DNA of 64,000 bases from JBMDXB01 sp048594975 (GTDB taxonomy: Bacteria > Acidobacteriota > Vicinamibacteria > Vicinamibacterales > 2-12-FULL-66-21), in NCBI GenBank assembly GCA_048594975.1, contig JBMDXQ010000105.1, forward strand, positions 1-64,000, written 5' to 3'. Position numbers and translations under genes: made by a program. Below, in pieces: positions 8,782-20,198 of the stretch (the first letter of the stretch is position 1; every line of letters begins with the position of its first letter). The notes under the pieces are model-generated. The model did not search any database. It was not told the origin of the DNA and saw nothing but the letters and a program-made list of their open reading frames with translations.

Positions 8782-8840
8782 CGCATTGAGCGGCGCGGTG
8801 GCACGCGCGGCCGCGCTCCGGAACGGCGCGACCCGCACGA

Positions 8841-8846
8841 TATAAT
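8841..8846 (+). promoter_or_regulatory. Consensus -10 box (TATAAT) close to kinase start
   Basis: A perfect TATAAT lies 12 bases before the ATG at 8859, leaving a predicted 5' leader of only about six bases. No convincing -35 box is seen. Confidence 0.45.
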
Positions 8847-8858
8847 CGCTTCGTCCCC

Positions 8859-12308
<3,450 letters not shown>

Positions 12309-12329
12309 GGCTGTCAGCATTACTCAGTG

Positions 12330-12356
12330 CGCGTGGGGCTCCACCCCCCACGCGCT
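12330..12356. terminator. Hairpin between convergent genes (10-bp stem)
   Basis: GCGCGTGGGG (12330-12339) pairs perfectly with 12347-12356 around a seven-base loop. It lies 22 bases after the kinase stop and before the convergent isomerase end. Only a short CTTT follows, so it is a terminator candidate without a strong U-tract. Confidence 0.5.
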
Positions 12357-12482
12357 TTACGCTCGCTTCGTTCGCGGTCGCGCTTCGTGCTCGTGGGCTT
12401 CGCTTTGCTCACCGGCCTGGCGACCCGCTGCTCCAGCGCCCGGCTGACTCGAGGCGCGAGGGACGCAGGCCGAGCGCTCGCA

Positions 12483-13379
12483 TCACCCTGACGGGTAGTA
12501 CTCCGCCCGCTTCACCTTCAGGAACGCCACCGACCGCGCCAGCTCGTCGAGGCCGTTCACCCCGTCCTCGACCGAGATCCACCCGGTGAACCCGACGCCT
12601 GCGAGGATCCGGAAGATGGCGTCGTAGTCGTTCGCGCCTTTACCCGTCTCGCCGTGGCGCAGCTTGTCGGGGTAGCCGACGGTCCCGTCCGCCTGCCGTA
12701 TCTCCTCGAGCGTGGTGCCCGGCACCAGGTACCGGTCCGACGCGTGCATCGTCACGACCCGGTCCCTGACCTGCTCGAGGAACGCGATCGGGTCGGCGCC
12801 GGCCACCAGCGCGTTCGATGGATCGTACTGGACGCCGAAGTGGCGAGAGGGGGGGATACGGTCGAGGATCTCCAGGAAGACGTCCGACTGCTGCGCGAAT
12901 TCAGGGAATCTCCACTCGCCCACCTTGTAGTGGTTCTCCAGCGTGAGGACGATGCCGCGCTGTTCGGCGTAATCGATCGAACGGCGGATGCACTCGACCG
13001 TCCACGCGACGCCGTCGCGCCGGGAGACCTCGGGGTAGCGTTGGCCGCTGAGCGTGCGGCAGAAGCGCGCGCCGATGCGGACGGTCAGGTCGATGGCCGC
13101 CCGCTGCCGTTCCAGCTGCCGCCGGCGCTCGTCCGGGTCGGGGTGTGTGAAGTCCGGCGAGAAGCAGAGCATGGACGAGACCTGGCCGGTATCCCGCATC
13201 GCCGCCAGGACGGGATCGACGTCGCGCGCGTCGTAGCTGCGGAAGAACTCGTCGTAGTGCTCGACACCTTCGCCGCCGAGCGTCGCGGCATCGCGAATCC
13301 ACCGGATGTAGTCTATGTCACCGCGCACGAGCTCGTCGAAGTAGCACTTGGGGAAGACGCTGATGAGCGGCTGGGGCAT
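12483..13379 (-). CDS. Sugar phosphate isomerase/epimerase family TIM-barrel protein
   Basis: A 298-residue member of the xylose isomerase-like TIM-barrel family (AP endonuclease 2 fold). Metal-ligand motifs appear in order: an early GGEGVEHYDEFF, the glutamate in LTLENHYKVGEW, VQYDPSNALVAG, VTMHASDRY and the terminal GWISVEDGVNG. Such enzymes isomerise or epimerise keto sugars or inosose-type cyclitols, usually with Mn or Co; the substrate cannot be told. There is no signal peptide. It faces the same way as the SDR/dehydrogenase/HUMPS/MFS genes further right but is separated from them by 1.4 kb of decayed DNA, so it may once have belonged to that catabolic operon. Confidence 0.88.
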   Translation of the reverse strand: MPQPLISVFPKCYFDELVRGDIDYIRWIRDAATLGGEGVEHYDEFFRSYDARDVDPVLAAMRDTGQVSSMLCFSPDFTHPDPDERRRQLERQRAAIDLTVRIGARFCRTLSGQRYPEVSRRDGVAWTVECIRRSIDYAEQRGIVLTLENHYKVGEWRFPEFAQQSDVFLEILDRIPPSRHFGVQYDPSNALVAGADPIAFLEQVRDRVVTMHASDRYLVPGTTLEEIRQADGTVGYPDKLRHGETGKGANDYDAIFRILAGVGFTGWISVEDGVNGLDELARSVAFLKVKRAEYYPSG

Positions 13380-13392
13380 GGGTCAGTCGGGA

Positions 13393-13431
13393 GTTTCCGG
13401 TTCCGCGGTTCCCCGGGTTCCGAGGTTCCGG
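13393..13431. repeat. GTTCC array (left, 8-9-bp units)
   Basis: GTTCC recurs at 13400, 13408, 13417 and 13425 in units of 8-9 bases, preceded by a GTTTCC. It starts 14 bases upstream of the isomerase start codon. The reverse-complement array GGAACC lies at 14716-14749, so the two face each other across decayed DNA. Confidence 0.75.
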
Positions 13432-13525
13432 CATGCATGGTCCGGTTGATGCCGAGGTTCACGAGCTCGCTGTCGAGGCCTGCCGTGGGGGGCGCCGTCT
13501 TTCACGCCTGCTTCACGGCGCGCGG

Positions 13526-13543
13526 GCAGCCCTTAAGGGCTGC
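13526..13543. repeat. Perfect 18-bp palindrome
   Basis: GCAGCCCTTAAGGGCTGC is identical on both strands. It sits in non-coding, decayed DNA between the GTTCC array and a zinc-ribbon remnant. It could be a REP-like element, a hairpin or a dimeric operator; no gene it would control is intact. Confidence 0.7.
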
Positions 13544-13622
13544 AGAACGTGTCAACGCAAGGACCGTCCAGGATTGACACGGAAAGCCCCGCAAAGCGGC
13601 CTTACCATGTCGTCATTGCTGC

Positions 13623-13870
13623 ATGTCATTCTGCTTCATGTCAGGACGAAGAGCTCGAAAACGGCCATTCTACAGTCCACGGCCAGTAAGTTGGCGAGCC
13701 CGGCCACTCTGCTGCGTATTCCAGTGCCCGAACTGTGCAAAACCGCTTCAGAGATCGGGACGATACTCGAGACTCGGCGCGATGTTATCGGGGCTGCTCT
13801 CGGTCGGGTTCGCCTATTACCTGGGAGCACGAGGAGTGAGTTGGCTCGTTTGGTGCCCAGCGCGTGTTTC
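13623..13870 (+). pseudogene. Remnant of a zinc-ribbon membrane protein
   Basis: The frame has a partly decayed N-terminus, a CPNC knuckle (QCPNCAKPL), then a hydrophobic segment (LGAMLSGLLSVGFAYYLGA). That order is typical of small zinc-ribbon proteins with one or two membrane helices. The expected first Cys-x-x-Cys pair is not intact and the C-terminus runs into unrelated sequence, so I read it as a degraded copy. Family assignment is by pattern only. Confidence 0.35.
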
Positions 13871-13910
13871 TCGCCGTCGGCTGCGATGCCCAGGGCGACG
13901 ATGAGGCAGT

Positions 13911-14362
13911 GATCCCACCCTTCCGTTCACGGAGGTGTTCACGGCGAGCGGCCGCTTCTCGGAGCGACTGGATGGACGCCGCTTCGAAACGCAGGTGCTG
14001 GGCGTGTTCGCGAGCATCGCCATGCTGCTGGCGGGCGCGGGTCTCTATGCCCTGCTGGCGTATCAGGTGACCCTGCGCACCCGCGAAATCGCCATTCGAT
14101 CGACGCGCGGCGCGAGTCGATCGTCACCCTGTTCCTCGCGCGCGGGCTGCGGCTGGCCGGCCTTGGTGCCGTCATCGGAATCGGCGGTGCCGCATCGGCG
14201 GCCCGACTGCTGCAAAGCCTGCTCTACGAGACGCCGACAATCAACCTGCACGGGTACGTCACGGCTGCCACGTTCATGCTGCTCGTCGCCGCCCTCGCCG
14301 CGTACGGCCCCTTCCGTCGCGCCGCCGATGTCAGCGCCATCACCGCCCAGCGTGAAGAGTAG
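13911..14362 (+). pseudogene. C-terminal fragment of an FtsX/MacB-type ABC permease, frameshifted
   Basis: The reading starts at FTEVFTASGRF and continues through VLGVFASIAMLLAGAGLYAL and TLRTREIAIR, which is the start of the last FtsX module of orphan double-FtsX permeases. At about 14095-14105 the expected ALGA-type linker is missing and the frame changes. The other frame then gives ESIVTLFLARGLRLAGLG and the rest of the last two membrane helices, ending at TAG 14360-14362. The N-terminal 650 or so residues are absent. The intact homologues at 38.4-40.8 and 42.4-44.8 kb show the expected organisation. Confidence 0.75.
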
Positions 14363-14715
14363 CGAGCTCTAGGCGCTCTCCGGCCAGCGCAACGGGTCGA
14401 TTCGCGCGGGAACGGCAGGATCTGCTCCAACTCGTGAAAATTTGGCTCACCAAACTTTCTTCTGCGCGTTCGCGAGGCGGGGCAGTGGCCTGCCCGTCAA
14501 TCGGCGCGCCGCTGGATCACGAACCCGGTCGACCTCGGCTATCCACAGACGCCCGCGGACGTCGAACTGTCAGCTCTCCTCGATGACCGGAGACGGCGGA
14601 GGTTCGAGGAGAGGCAGCCTGAATGGATTCGGGAGTCGAATGACACCGATGCCGACGCGCTGGTGGGATTGGGTCCGGAGCGGAGCCGAAAGGCCTCGCT
14701 CAACTCTCATGATCT
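14363..14715. other. Decayed gap with a short open frame
   Basis: No intact gene. One plus-strand frame (about 14492-14752) stays open for some 86 codons and looks partly protein-like (ITNPVDLGYPQTPADVELSA, then EERQPEWIRESND). It lacks a start codon with a ribosome site and runs into the GGAACC array. Family unknown; possibly the end of a deleted gene. Confidence 0.25.
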
Positions 14716-14749
14716 GAACCCCGGAGCCCCCGGAACCCCCGGAACCCCG
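14716..14749. repeat. GGAACCCC array (right, inverted to the 13.4-kb array)
   Basis: Four units of 8-9 bases (GAACCCCG, GAGCCCCCG, GAACCCCCG, GAACCCCG) sit directly before the end of the SDR gene. They are the reverse complement in character of the GTTCC array at 13393-13431, so the pair flanks about 1.28 kb of pseudogene debris. Confidence 0.75.
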
Positions 14750-14755
14750 TGAGAC

Positions 14756-15559
14756 CTACCAGTTCGGCGGCGCGCCGACAGGGTACTGTTCCAGGTCGAG
14801 CACGCTGCCGGTCACCAGCGCGCTCTCATCCGAGGCGAAGTAGGCGGCGGCGTAGGCGATGTCCTGCGGATCCAACAGCCGGCCGAACGGGCGCGTGCGC
14901 ACCGCCTCTTCTGCCCAGCGCTCGCCCTTGCCTTCGAGCAGCTTCACGCGGTGCTCGCCCTCTGTCAGGGTCCAGCCGACGTTGATCTGGTTTACGCGGA
15001 TGCCGTAGCGATTGAGCGACGCGGCCGCATTCTTCGTCAGCGTCATCAGCCCGCCCTTCGAGACCGAATAGGCGTGCAGCTTCGGTTCGCCGATGTACGC
15101 ATTCACCGACCCGATGTTCACGACCGACCCGCGGCCGCGCGGCTTCATGTGGCGGACCGCCTCCTGCAGGCAGAGGAAGGGCGCGCGCAGGTTGATCGCC
15201 ATGATCAGGTCCCACAGCTCGAGCGACGTGCTCTCGAGGTCGCCGCGCGTGAAGTTCCCGGCGTTGTTCACCAGGACGTCGATCGCGCGGAACCGCTCGA
15301 CGGCAAAACCGATGAGCCCGCGGCAGGCGGCCGGGTCGCTGAGGTCGCCGGTGAACGACGCGGCATCGCCGCCGGCCGCAACGATCTGCTCGACCGCCGC
15401 GCGTGCGCGCTCCACGCTGCTGCCGTGGATGACGACGCGTGCGCCGAGCGACGCAAAATGAAGTGCGATGCCGCGGCCGATGCCGGACGTGGATCCGGTG
15501 ACGACGGCGACGCGGCCGTCGAGGCGTCCGCGCGCGTGGGCCTCGCCGGTCGCGGTCAC
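14756..15559 (-). CDS. SDR-family NAD(P)-dependent oxidoreductase
   Basis: A 267-residue classical short-chain dehydrogenase/reductase. It has the cofactor motif TGSTSGIG (residues 21-28), NNAG at 98-101, catalytic S151, Y164 and K168 (YSVSK), and an SDR-type C-terminal GSVLDLEQY. It oxidises or reduces a secondary alcohol, probably a sugar or polyol given the neighbours. The GTG start overlaps the stop of the zinc dehydrogenase by four bases (GTGA), indicating translational coupling. It is the last gene of the apparent transporter-HUMPS-dehydrogenase-SDR series. Confidence 0.92.
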   Translation of the reverse strand: MTATGEAHARGRLDGRVAVVTGSTSGIGRGIALHFASLGARVVIHGSSVERARAAVEQIVAAGGDAASFTGDLSDPAACRGLIGFAVERFRAIDVLVNNAGNFTRGDLESTSLELWDLIMAINLRAPFLCLQEAVRHMKPRGRGSVVNIGSVNAYIGEPKLHAYSVSKGGLMTLTKNAAASLNRYGIRVNQINVGWTLTEGEHRVKLLEGKGERWAEEAVRTRPFGRLLDPQDIAYAAAYFASDESALVTGSVLDLEQYPVGAPPNW

Positions 15560-16599
15560 GCGGGCACCAGCACCGATTTGATCACCTGGCCGTCGTGCAT
15601 CGCGTCGAAGGCCGTGCGCCAGTCGTCCAGGCCGGTGGTCATGCCGACGATCGTCTCGGCTCGCGTCAGCCCCTGGGCGAGCAGGTGGATTACGCGTTCC
15701 CAGATTGGATAGTTGTGGCTGAACGAGCCCTGCAGCCGCAGGTTCTTCTGCACGATCGGGTTGGTGTCAATCGACGTTCCGGCCGGCGACCATCCGACCT
15801 TCGTTACCTGGCCGTCGGGACGCGCAATCGCCAGCGCCGCCTCGAGCGGCCGGCCCGCGCCCGACGCGTCGCAGACCAGGTCCGCGCCGAGCAGCCGCAG
15901 GCCGCGCACGATCTCGTCCAGCTTCTCGTCCTGCACGTTCACGGTGTGGGTGGCTCCGAGCTGGCGGGCCGCGTCCAGCCTGCGGCCGTCCGCGCGCAGC
16001 CCGGCGACGACCAGCGGGTTGGCCCCGGAGAGCGCCGCCATCCGCGCGCAGAGCAGGCCGATGGGCCCCGGCCCCACGACGACGACGAGATCGCCCGGAC
16101 GAATGCGCGAGTTCACGCACATCGCGTTGTAGGCGACGGCGTGCGGCTCGGCGAGGCAGGCGAGCTCGAACGGCAGGCTGTCGGGGATGTGGTGCAGGCA
16201 TCGCGCCGGCACCCTGACGTACTCGGCCATCGCTCCGTCGACACCGTAGCCGAAGCCTTTGCGCCGCGGGCACAGGTTGTAGCGGCCGCTGCGGCACATC
16301 TCGCACTCGCCGCAGATGATGGCCGAGGTCTCGCTGACGACGCGGTCGCCCGCCCGGAATCCGCGCACGGTCCGACCGGCGGCGGCGACGGTTCCGCCGA
16401 ACTCGTGCCCGAGCACGACCGGCACGGTCACCGGCCACGTGTGGGTGCAGTGGACCTGGTGAATCTCCGATCCGCACACCGACACCGCGCCGACGCGCAG
16501 CAGCACGTCGTCGTCGCCGATGGTCGGGACCGGCACGTCGCGCAGCTCGACGTGCATGGGTTTCAGTTCGTATTGGACGAGGGCTGGCTGGCTTGGCAT
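15556..16599 (-). CDS. Zinc-dependent medium-chain alcohol/polyol dehydrogenase
   Basis: A 347-residue MDR-family dehydrogenase. Catalytic zinc ligands C42 and H65-E66 (GHEFGG) and the structural zinc cysteines C96, C99, C102 and C110 are all present. The cofactor-binding glycine motif is GPGPIG. Closest in pattern to sorbitol/threonine dehydrogenase-type members, so oxidation of a sugar alcohol or sugar acid is likely. It overlaps the SDR gene by four bases. The palindrome GTGTCAGACAC lies only four bases before its start, which may be a coincidence or an operator. Confidence 0.92.
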   Translation of the reverse strand: MPSQPALVQYELKPMHVELRDVPVPTIGDDDVLLRVGAVSVCGSEIHQVHCTHTWPVTVPVVLGHEFGGTVAAAGRTVRGFRAGDRVVSETSAIICGECEMCRSGRYNLCPRRKGFGYGVDGAMAEYVRVPARCLHHIPDSLPFELACLAEPHAVAYNAMCVNSRIRPGDLVVVVGPGPIGLLCARMAALSGANPLVVAGLRADGRRLDAARQLGATHTVNVQDEKLDEIVRGLRLLGADLVCDASGAGRPLEAALAIARPDGQVTKVGWSPAGTSIDTNPIVQKNLRLQGSFSHNYPIWERVIHLLAQGLTRAETIVGMTTGLDDWRTAFDAMHDGQVIKSVLVPA

Positions 16600-16780
16600 G
16601 GAGTGTCAGACACGCATCGTGACCGCAAGCGGGCTGCGCGGGTGGCGCACGGCGGGCGCCCGCGTGGGCGCAGTGGGCGTACCGGTGAGCCCCACGAAAG
16701 CCCAGTGCGACCACGTGGGCTGCCGGGCGACAGGCCCCGCGCCGGTGCCCGCCCGGGTCACGATCCGTACGTTGGTCCCT

Positions 16781-17485
16781 CTATGGCCGTCGATAGGGCG
16801 TCCTCTTGATCTCCCTGCAGATCTCGGACAGCACGCTTCCGAGATCCGTGCTCGCGGTCTTGAATTCGTCGGCGTCGATGACGAGCGGCGCGCCCAGCAC
16901 CACGAGCGGCGCGCCGTGAGCGGGACACTCAATCGCCTGGCGAATCGAGAGGCCGCCGACCGCCTGCACGGGGACCGACACGGCGCGCACCACGTCCTCG
17001 AGTTCGCCCATCGGGCTCAGGCCCTCGATCATATTCCGTTCGTCGTAGCCGATGTGGTGGATGATGAAGTCGACGCCCAGGCTCTCCATCCACCGCGCGT
17101 TCTCCACGCGATCGTCGGCGGCAAGGTTGTCGCCCATCACCTTGACGCCGTACTTCCGGCCGGCCGCCACCACGCGCCGGATCGTCGCCTCGTGCGCGCG
17201 GCCCATGACGACGACCAGGTTCGCACCCGCCTTCGCCATCATCTCGGCTTCGAGATAGCCGCCGTCCATCGTCTTCAGGTCGGCGACGATAGGGTGGTCG
17301 GAAAAGCGCGCGCGCAGGCGTTCCACGCCGTGCAGGCCCTCGGCGAGGATCAACGGCGTCCCCGCCTCCAGCCAGTCGACGCCGGCGTCGACGGCAACCG
17401 CCGCGGTCGCGAGCGCTTCGTCGATGGAGGTCAGATCGAGCGAGATCTGGACGATGGGGAACCGGAGGTGCTCAAGGTCAATCAC
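16781..17485 (-). CDS. HUMPS-family (OMPDC-like) decarboxylase/aldolase
   Basis: A 234-residue single-domain TIM barrel of the orotidine monophosphate decarboxylase suprafamily, HUMPS branch. The diagnostic D-x-K-x-x-D motif is VADLKTMDGG, and the phosphate-binding end is AVGGLSIRQA. Members are 3-keto-L-gulonate-6-phosphate decarboxylases or D-arabino-hex-3-ulose-6-phosphate synthases, both Mg-dependent enediolate chemistry. Flanking dehydrogenases and a transporter favour breakdown of a sugar acid or keto sugar, but the two activities cannot be told apart here. No companion 6-phospho-3-hexuloisomerase gene is adjacent, which argues mildly against a formaldehyde-fixing role. Confidence 0.85.
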   Translation of the reverse strand: MIDLEHLRFPIVQISLDLTSIDEALATAAVAVDAGVDWLEAGTPLILAEGLHGVERLRARFSDHPIVADLKTMDGGYLEAEMMAKAGANLVVVMGRAHEATIRRVVAAGRKYGVKVMGDNLAADDRVENARWMESLGVDFIIHHIGYDERNMIEGLSPMGELEDVVRAVSVPVQAVGGLSIRQAIECPAHGAPLVVLGAPLVIDADEFKTASTDLGSVLSEICREIKRTPYRRP

Positions 17486-17530
17486 TCAATCACCGTCACT
17501 CAAACGCCCCGATCGCCCGATCGCCGGATT
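17486..17530. repeat. Degenerate short repeats between MFS and HUMPS genes
   Basis: The 45-base gap consists largely of CACTCAA-like units followed by two CGATCGCC units. It is the same kind of low-order array found in other gaps, here inside a likely operon. Confidence 0.5.
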
Positions 17531-18781
17531 CTACATTCCCCCCGTCGCCGTCCCCAGGTCGGTGCCCAGCTGCACCGGGCGGTATCCGCCGCGTGCCCTG
17601 AAATAGAGATAGACGGCGCCGAAGATGAACGTGAGAATCACCGGCAGCACGGCGACGTACTGCAGCGCCGCGCCCGCGCCGTACTGGTCGAAGAAGCCGC
17701 CCATGATGGGGAGCGCCACCGCGACCGACAGCATGCCCGCGCCGCCCATCAGGCTGATGAGCAGCGCGCCGCCGCGCGGGAACTGCTCTGCCGTCACGCC
17801 GATCATCGTCGGCCAGAAGTAGGTCTTGCCGACGCCGAAGACCGTAGCCGCGGCGAAGGCGATGATCGGCGAGACGCCGGTCTGCAGGCTGCCCAGCCAG
17901 TACAGGCCGATCGCCGACAGGATCGAGCAGCCGACCAGCATGCCGAGCGGCGAGATGCGATGGGCCAGCGGGCCGGCGAAGAAGCGCAGCACGAACATCA
18001 GGCCGGCGGTGTAGACGAGGAACAGAATCCCCTCCAGCCCGGTGAGCGCGCTCATCACCGACGGGAACCACTGGTCGGGGCCGAGCTCGGTGGCGGCCGT
18101 CATCCACATGCAGATGAACAGGAGAATGAAGAGCGGCCGGCCCGCTTCGCGCCACATGTCCCCGGTCGACACCTGCGAGGCAACGCGTTCGGTCGCCGGG
18201 TAGCTCTGGGTCAGCACCATCAACAGGTAGATGACCGCCGGGACCATGATGCACGCGAGCTTCACCTGCCAGCCGACGTTGAACTGCGTCAGCGCGTAGG
18301 CGAGCAGTCCGCCGATGATCATGCCGCCGGGCCACCAGGCGTGCAGCACGTTCAGCTTGTGTGTCTTGTCCTCGCGGTAAATCGTCGCGATGAGCGGGTT
18401 GATCACACCTTCGACGAGCCCCTGCGACAGGCCCATGATGAGGAAGCCGATGTAGAGGATCAGCGTGCCCGTACTCCCGAAGATCGAGTCGACGGGGCCG
18501 GTTGGCAGGGGCGCGAAGATGACCAGCAGGATGCCGATGATGTAGCCGACCCCGGAGAGGGCGTGCAGCACGCGCATGCCGAGCACGTCGACCAGCGCGC
18601 CGCTGATGAAGATGGCGATGGTGAACGCCCAGAACGCCGGACTCCAGATCGAGCCCATCTGCTCCTTGGTGAGGTGGAACGCGGAGCTCATGGCGCCCTC
18701 GACGTCGCCGCGGATGGAGAAGACCATCGAGGTGGTCAGCAGCGACACGCAACTGGCGACGAACAGCCTTTGTTTGTTCAT
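17531..18781 (-). CDS. MFS transporter (sugar-type permease)
   Basis: A 416-residue integral membrane protein with about twelve hydrophobic segments and the N-terminal half signature of the major facilitator superfamily (FISGALVDVLGMR, NPLIATIYREDKTHKLN). The start at ATG 18781 is preferred over an ATG 66 bases upstream because GAGAGGG lies just before it and the first residues then lead straight into helix 1. It would import a small metabolite across the cytoplasmic membrane. Being first in the series MFS-HUMPS-dehydrogenase-SDR, it probably brings in the substrate of that pathway, but the substrate itself is not identifiable. Confidence 0.9.
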   Translation of the reverse strand: MNKQRLFVASCVSLLTTSMVFSIRGDVEGAMSSAFHLTKEQMGSIWSPAFWAFTIAIFISGALVDVLGMRVLHALSGVGYIIGILLVIFAPLPTGPVDSIFGSTGTLILYIGFLIMGLSQGLVEGVINPLIATIYREDKTHKLNVLHAWWPGGMIIGGLLAYALTQFNVGWQVKLACIMVPAVIYLLMVLTQSYPATERVASQVSTGDMWREAGRPLFILLFICMWMTAATELGPDQWFPSVMSALTGLEGILFLVYTAGLMFVLRFFAGPLAHRISPLGMLVGCSILSAIGLYWLGSLQTGVSPIIAFAAATVFGVGKTYFWPTMIGVTAEQFPRGGALLISLMGGAGMLSVAVALPIMGGFFDQYGAGAALQYVAVLPVILTFIFGAVYLYFRARGGYRPVQLGTDLGTATGGM

Positions 18782-18929
18782 GAACCCTCTCTCAGCGCCT
18801 GCAAGACCGGCCGAGGCGTGACTATATGCGGACGACGCGTGCCGCACAAGCCCGCGGCCAGAAAGGGCTGCGTTCTTTACCGCAAAGGAGGCAGCCCCCT
18901 CTGATTGGTTTGGTTACACTAGGGGGCGC

Positions 18930-20132
18930 ATGAATCCACGACTCATCGTCCAGAACGTCATCGCGACCGCGGCGATGCTGGCGGGTGTGGCGATTTCTGC
19001 ACACGCCCAGCCGCCGGCCGCGCCGCCGCCGGCTGCCGCTCCCCAGGCGCCAGCCGTCGTCTCGCCCGAGGTGTCCGCCGACCGCCGGATCACGTTCCGC
19101 ATCCACGCGCCGCAGGCGCAGAGCGTCCGGCTCACCGGCACCGACATCCCCGACAACCGCCAGAGCCCCCTGACCAAAGCCGACAACGGCGTGTGGGAGG
19201 TGACACTCGGCCCCGTGCCGACCGGCGCCTACCGCTACAACTTCAACGTCGACGGCGTCGCCACGATCGATCCGCGCAACCCGTCGACGAGCGAGTCGAA
19301 CACCAACACCTGGAGCCTCGTCTACGTCCCCGGCGCCGAGCTGATGGACACGAAGCAGGTGCCGCACGGCGCCGTCGCCGAGGTCACCTACTACTCGACG
19401 ACGCTCGGACGCTTCCGCCGCATGCACGTCTACACGCCGCCGGGCTACGAGCAGGGGCGCAACCGCTACCCGGTGTTCTACCTGCTCCACGGCGCCGGCG
19501 ACTCCGACGACGCGTGGACGACGGTCGGGCGGGCAGGCTTCATCCTCGACAACCTGATCGCCGCCGGCAAGGCGAAGCCGATGATCGTCGCCATGCCCGC
19601 TGGCCACACCAGCGCGGTGCGCGGTCCGAACAGCACGACCGAGTTCGTCAACGACTTCGTCACCGACCTGTTGCCGCACGTCGAGAAGACCTATCGCGTA
19701 ATCCCCGATCGCGCCAACCGGGCGATCGCGGGGTTGTCGATGGGCGGCGATCAGTCCCTGCGCATCGGTGTCGCGAACCTCGAGAAGTTCAGCGCCATCG
19801 GCATCTACAGCTCGGGGCTGATTGGCCTGGCGGGGCCGCCGCGTCCCGGCGCCCCGACCAACGCGCCGACCGGGCAGGCGTGGATAGAGCAGAACCGCGC
19901 GGCGCTCGACAGCGCGGCCGCGAAGAAGGGGTTGAAGCTGTTCTGGTTTGCCACCGGCGTCGACGACTTCCTCATGCCGACCACCAAGGCGACGGTGGAG
20001 ATGTTCAAGAAGCACGGGTTCGACCCCGTGTTCAAGGAGACGCAGGGCGGCCACACCTGGCTCAACTGGCGCGACTACCTGATCGAGTTCGCGCCGCTGC
20101 TGTTCCAGGGAGCGGCGGCCGCGAAGTCCTGA
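18930..20132 (+). CDS. Secreted esterase: CBM48-like domain plus D-type alpha/beta hydrolase
   Basis: A 400-residue exported protein. A signal peptide ends in AHAQ (about residue 27), followed by a Pro/Ala linker, an early-set/CBM48-like beta domain (TFRIHAPQAQSVRLTGTDI ... GAYRYNFNVDG) and an esterase domain of the feruloyl esterase/enterochelin esterase type. The nucleophile is S270 in GLSMGG, an acidic residue follows in GVDDFL, and H375 lies in GGHTW. This architecture is common in xylan or feruloyl esterases that release acyl or phenolic groups from plant polysaccharide. The gene is divergent from the MFS operon. TACACT lies nine bases before its ATG. Confidence 0.9.
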   Translation: MNPRLIVQNVIATAAMLAGVAISAHAQPPAAPPPAAAPQAPAVVSPEVSADRRITFRIHAPQAQSVRLTGTDIPDNRQSPLTKADNGVWEVTLGPVPTGAYRYNFNVDGVATIDPRNPSTSESNTNTWSLVYVPGAELMDTKQVPHGAVAEVTYYSTTLGRFRRMHVYTPPGYEQGRNRYPVFYLLHGAGDSDDAWTTVGRAGFILDNLIAAGKAKPMIVAMPAGHTSAVRGPNSTTEFVNDFVTDLLPHVEKTYRVIPDRANRAIAGLSMGGDQSLRIGVANLEKFSAIGIYSSGLIGLAGPPRPGAPTNAPTGQAWIEQNRAALDSAAAKKGLKLFWFATGVDDFLMPTTKATVEMFKKHGFDPVFKETQGGHTWLNWRDYLIEFAPLLFQGAAAAKS

Positions 20133-20152
20133 CGTCGTGCAGTCCGCTCGGG

Positions 20153-20188
20153 ATCGGGACCGGATGCGAGTCCGCACCCGGTCCCGAT
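20153..20188. terminator. Bidirectional hairpin between convergent genes (11-bp stem)
   Basis: ATCGGGACCGG (20153-20163) pairs perfectly with 20178-20188 around a 14-base loop, between the ends of the esterase and rhomboid genes. There is no U-tract, so intrinsic termination is uncertain. Confidence 0.5.
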
Positions 20189-20198
20189 TCCTGGGCGC

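Noticed and set aside
16603..16613. GTGTCAGACAC palindrome near the zinc dehydrogenase start
   Set aside because: It is perfect but short, and only one copy was noticed; it resembles common REP-like half sites, so an operator call is not supported.
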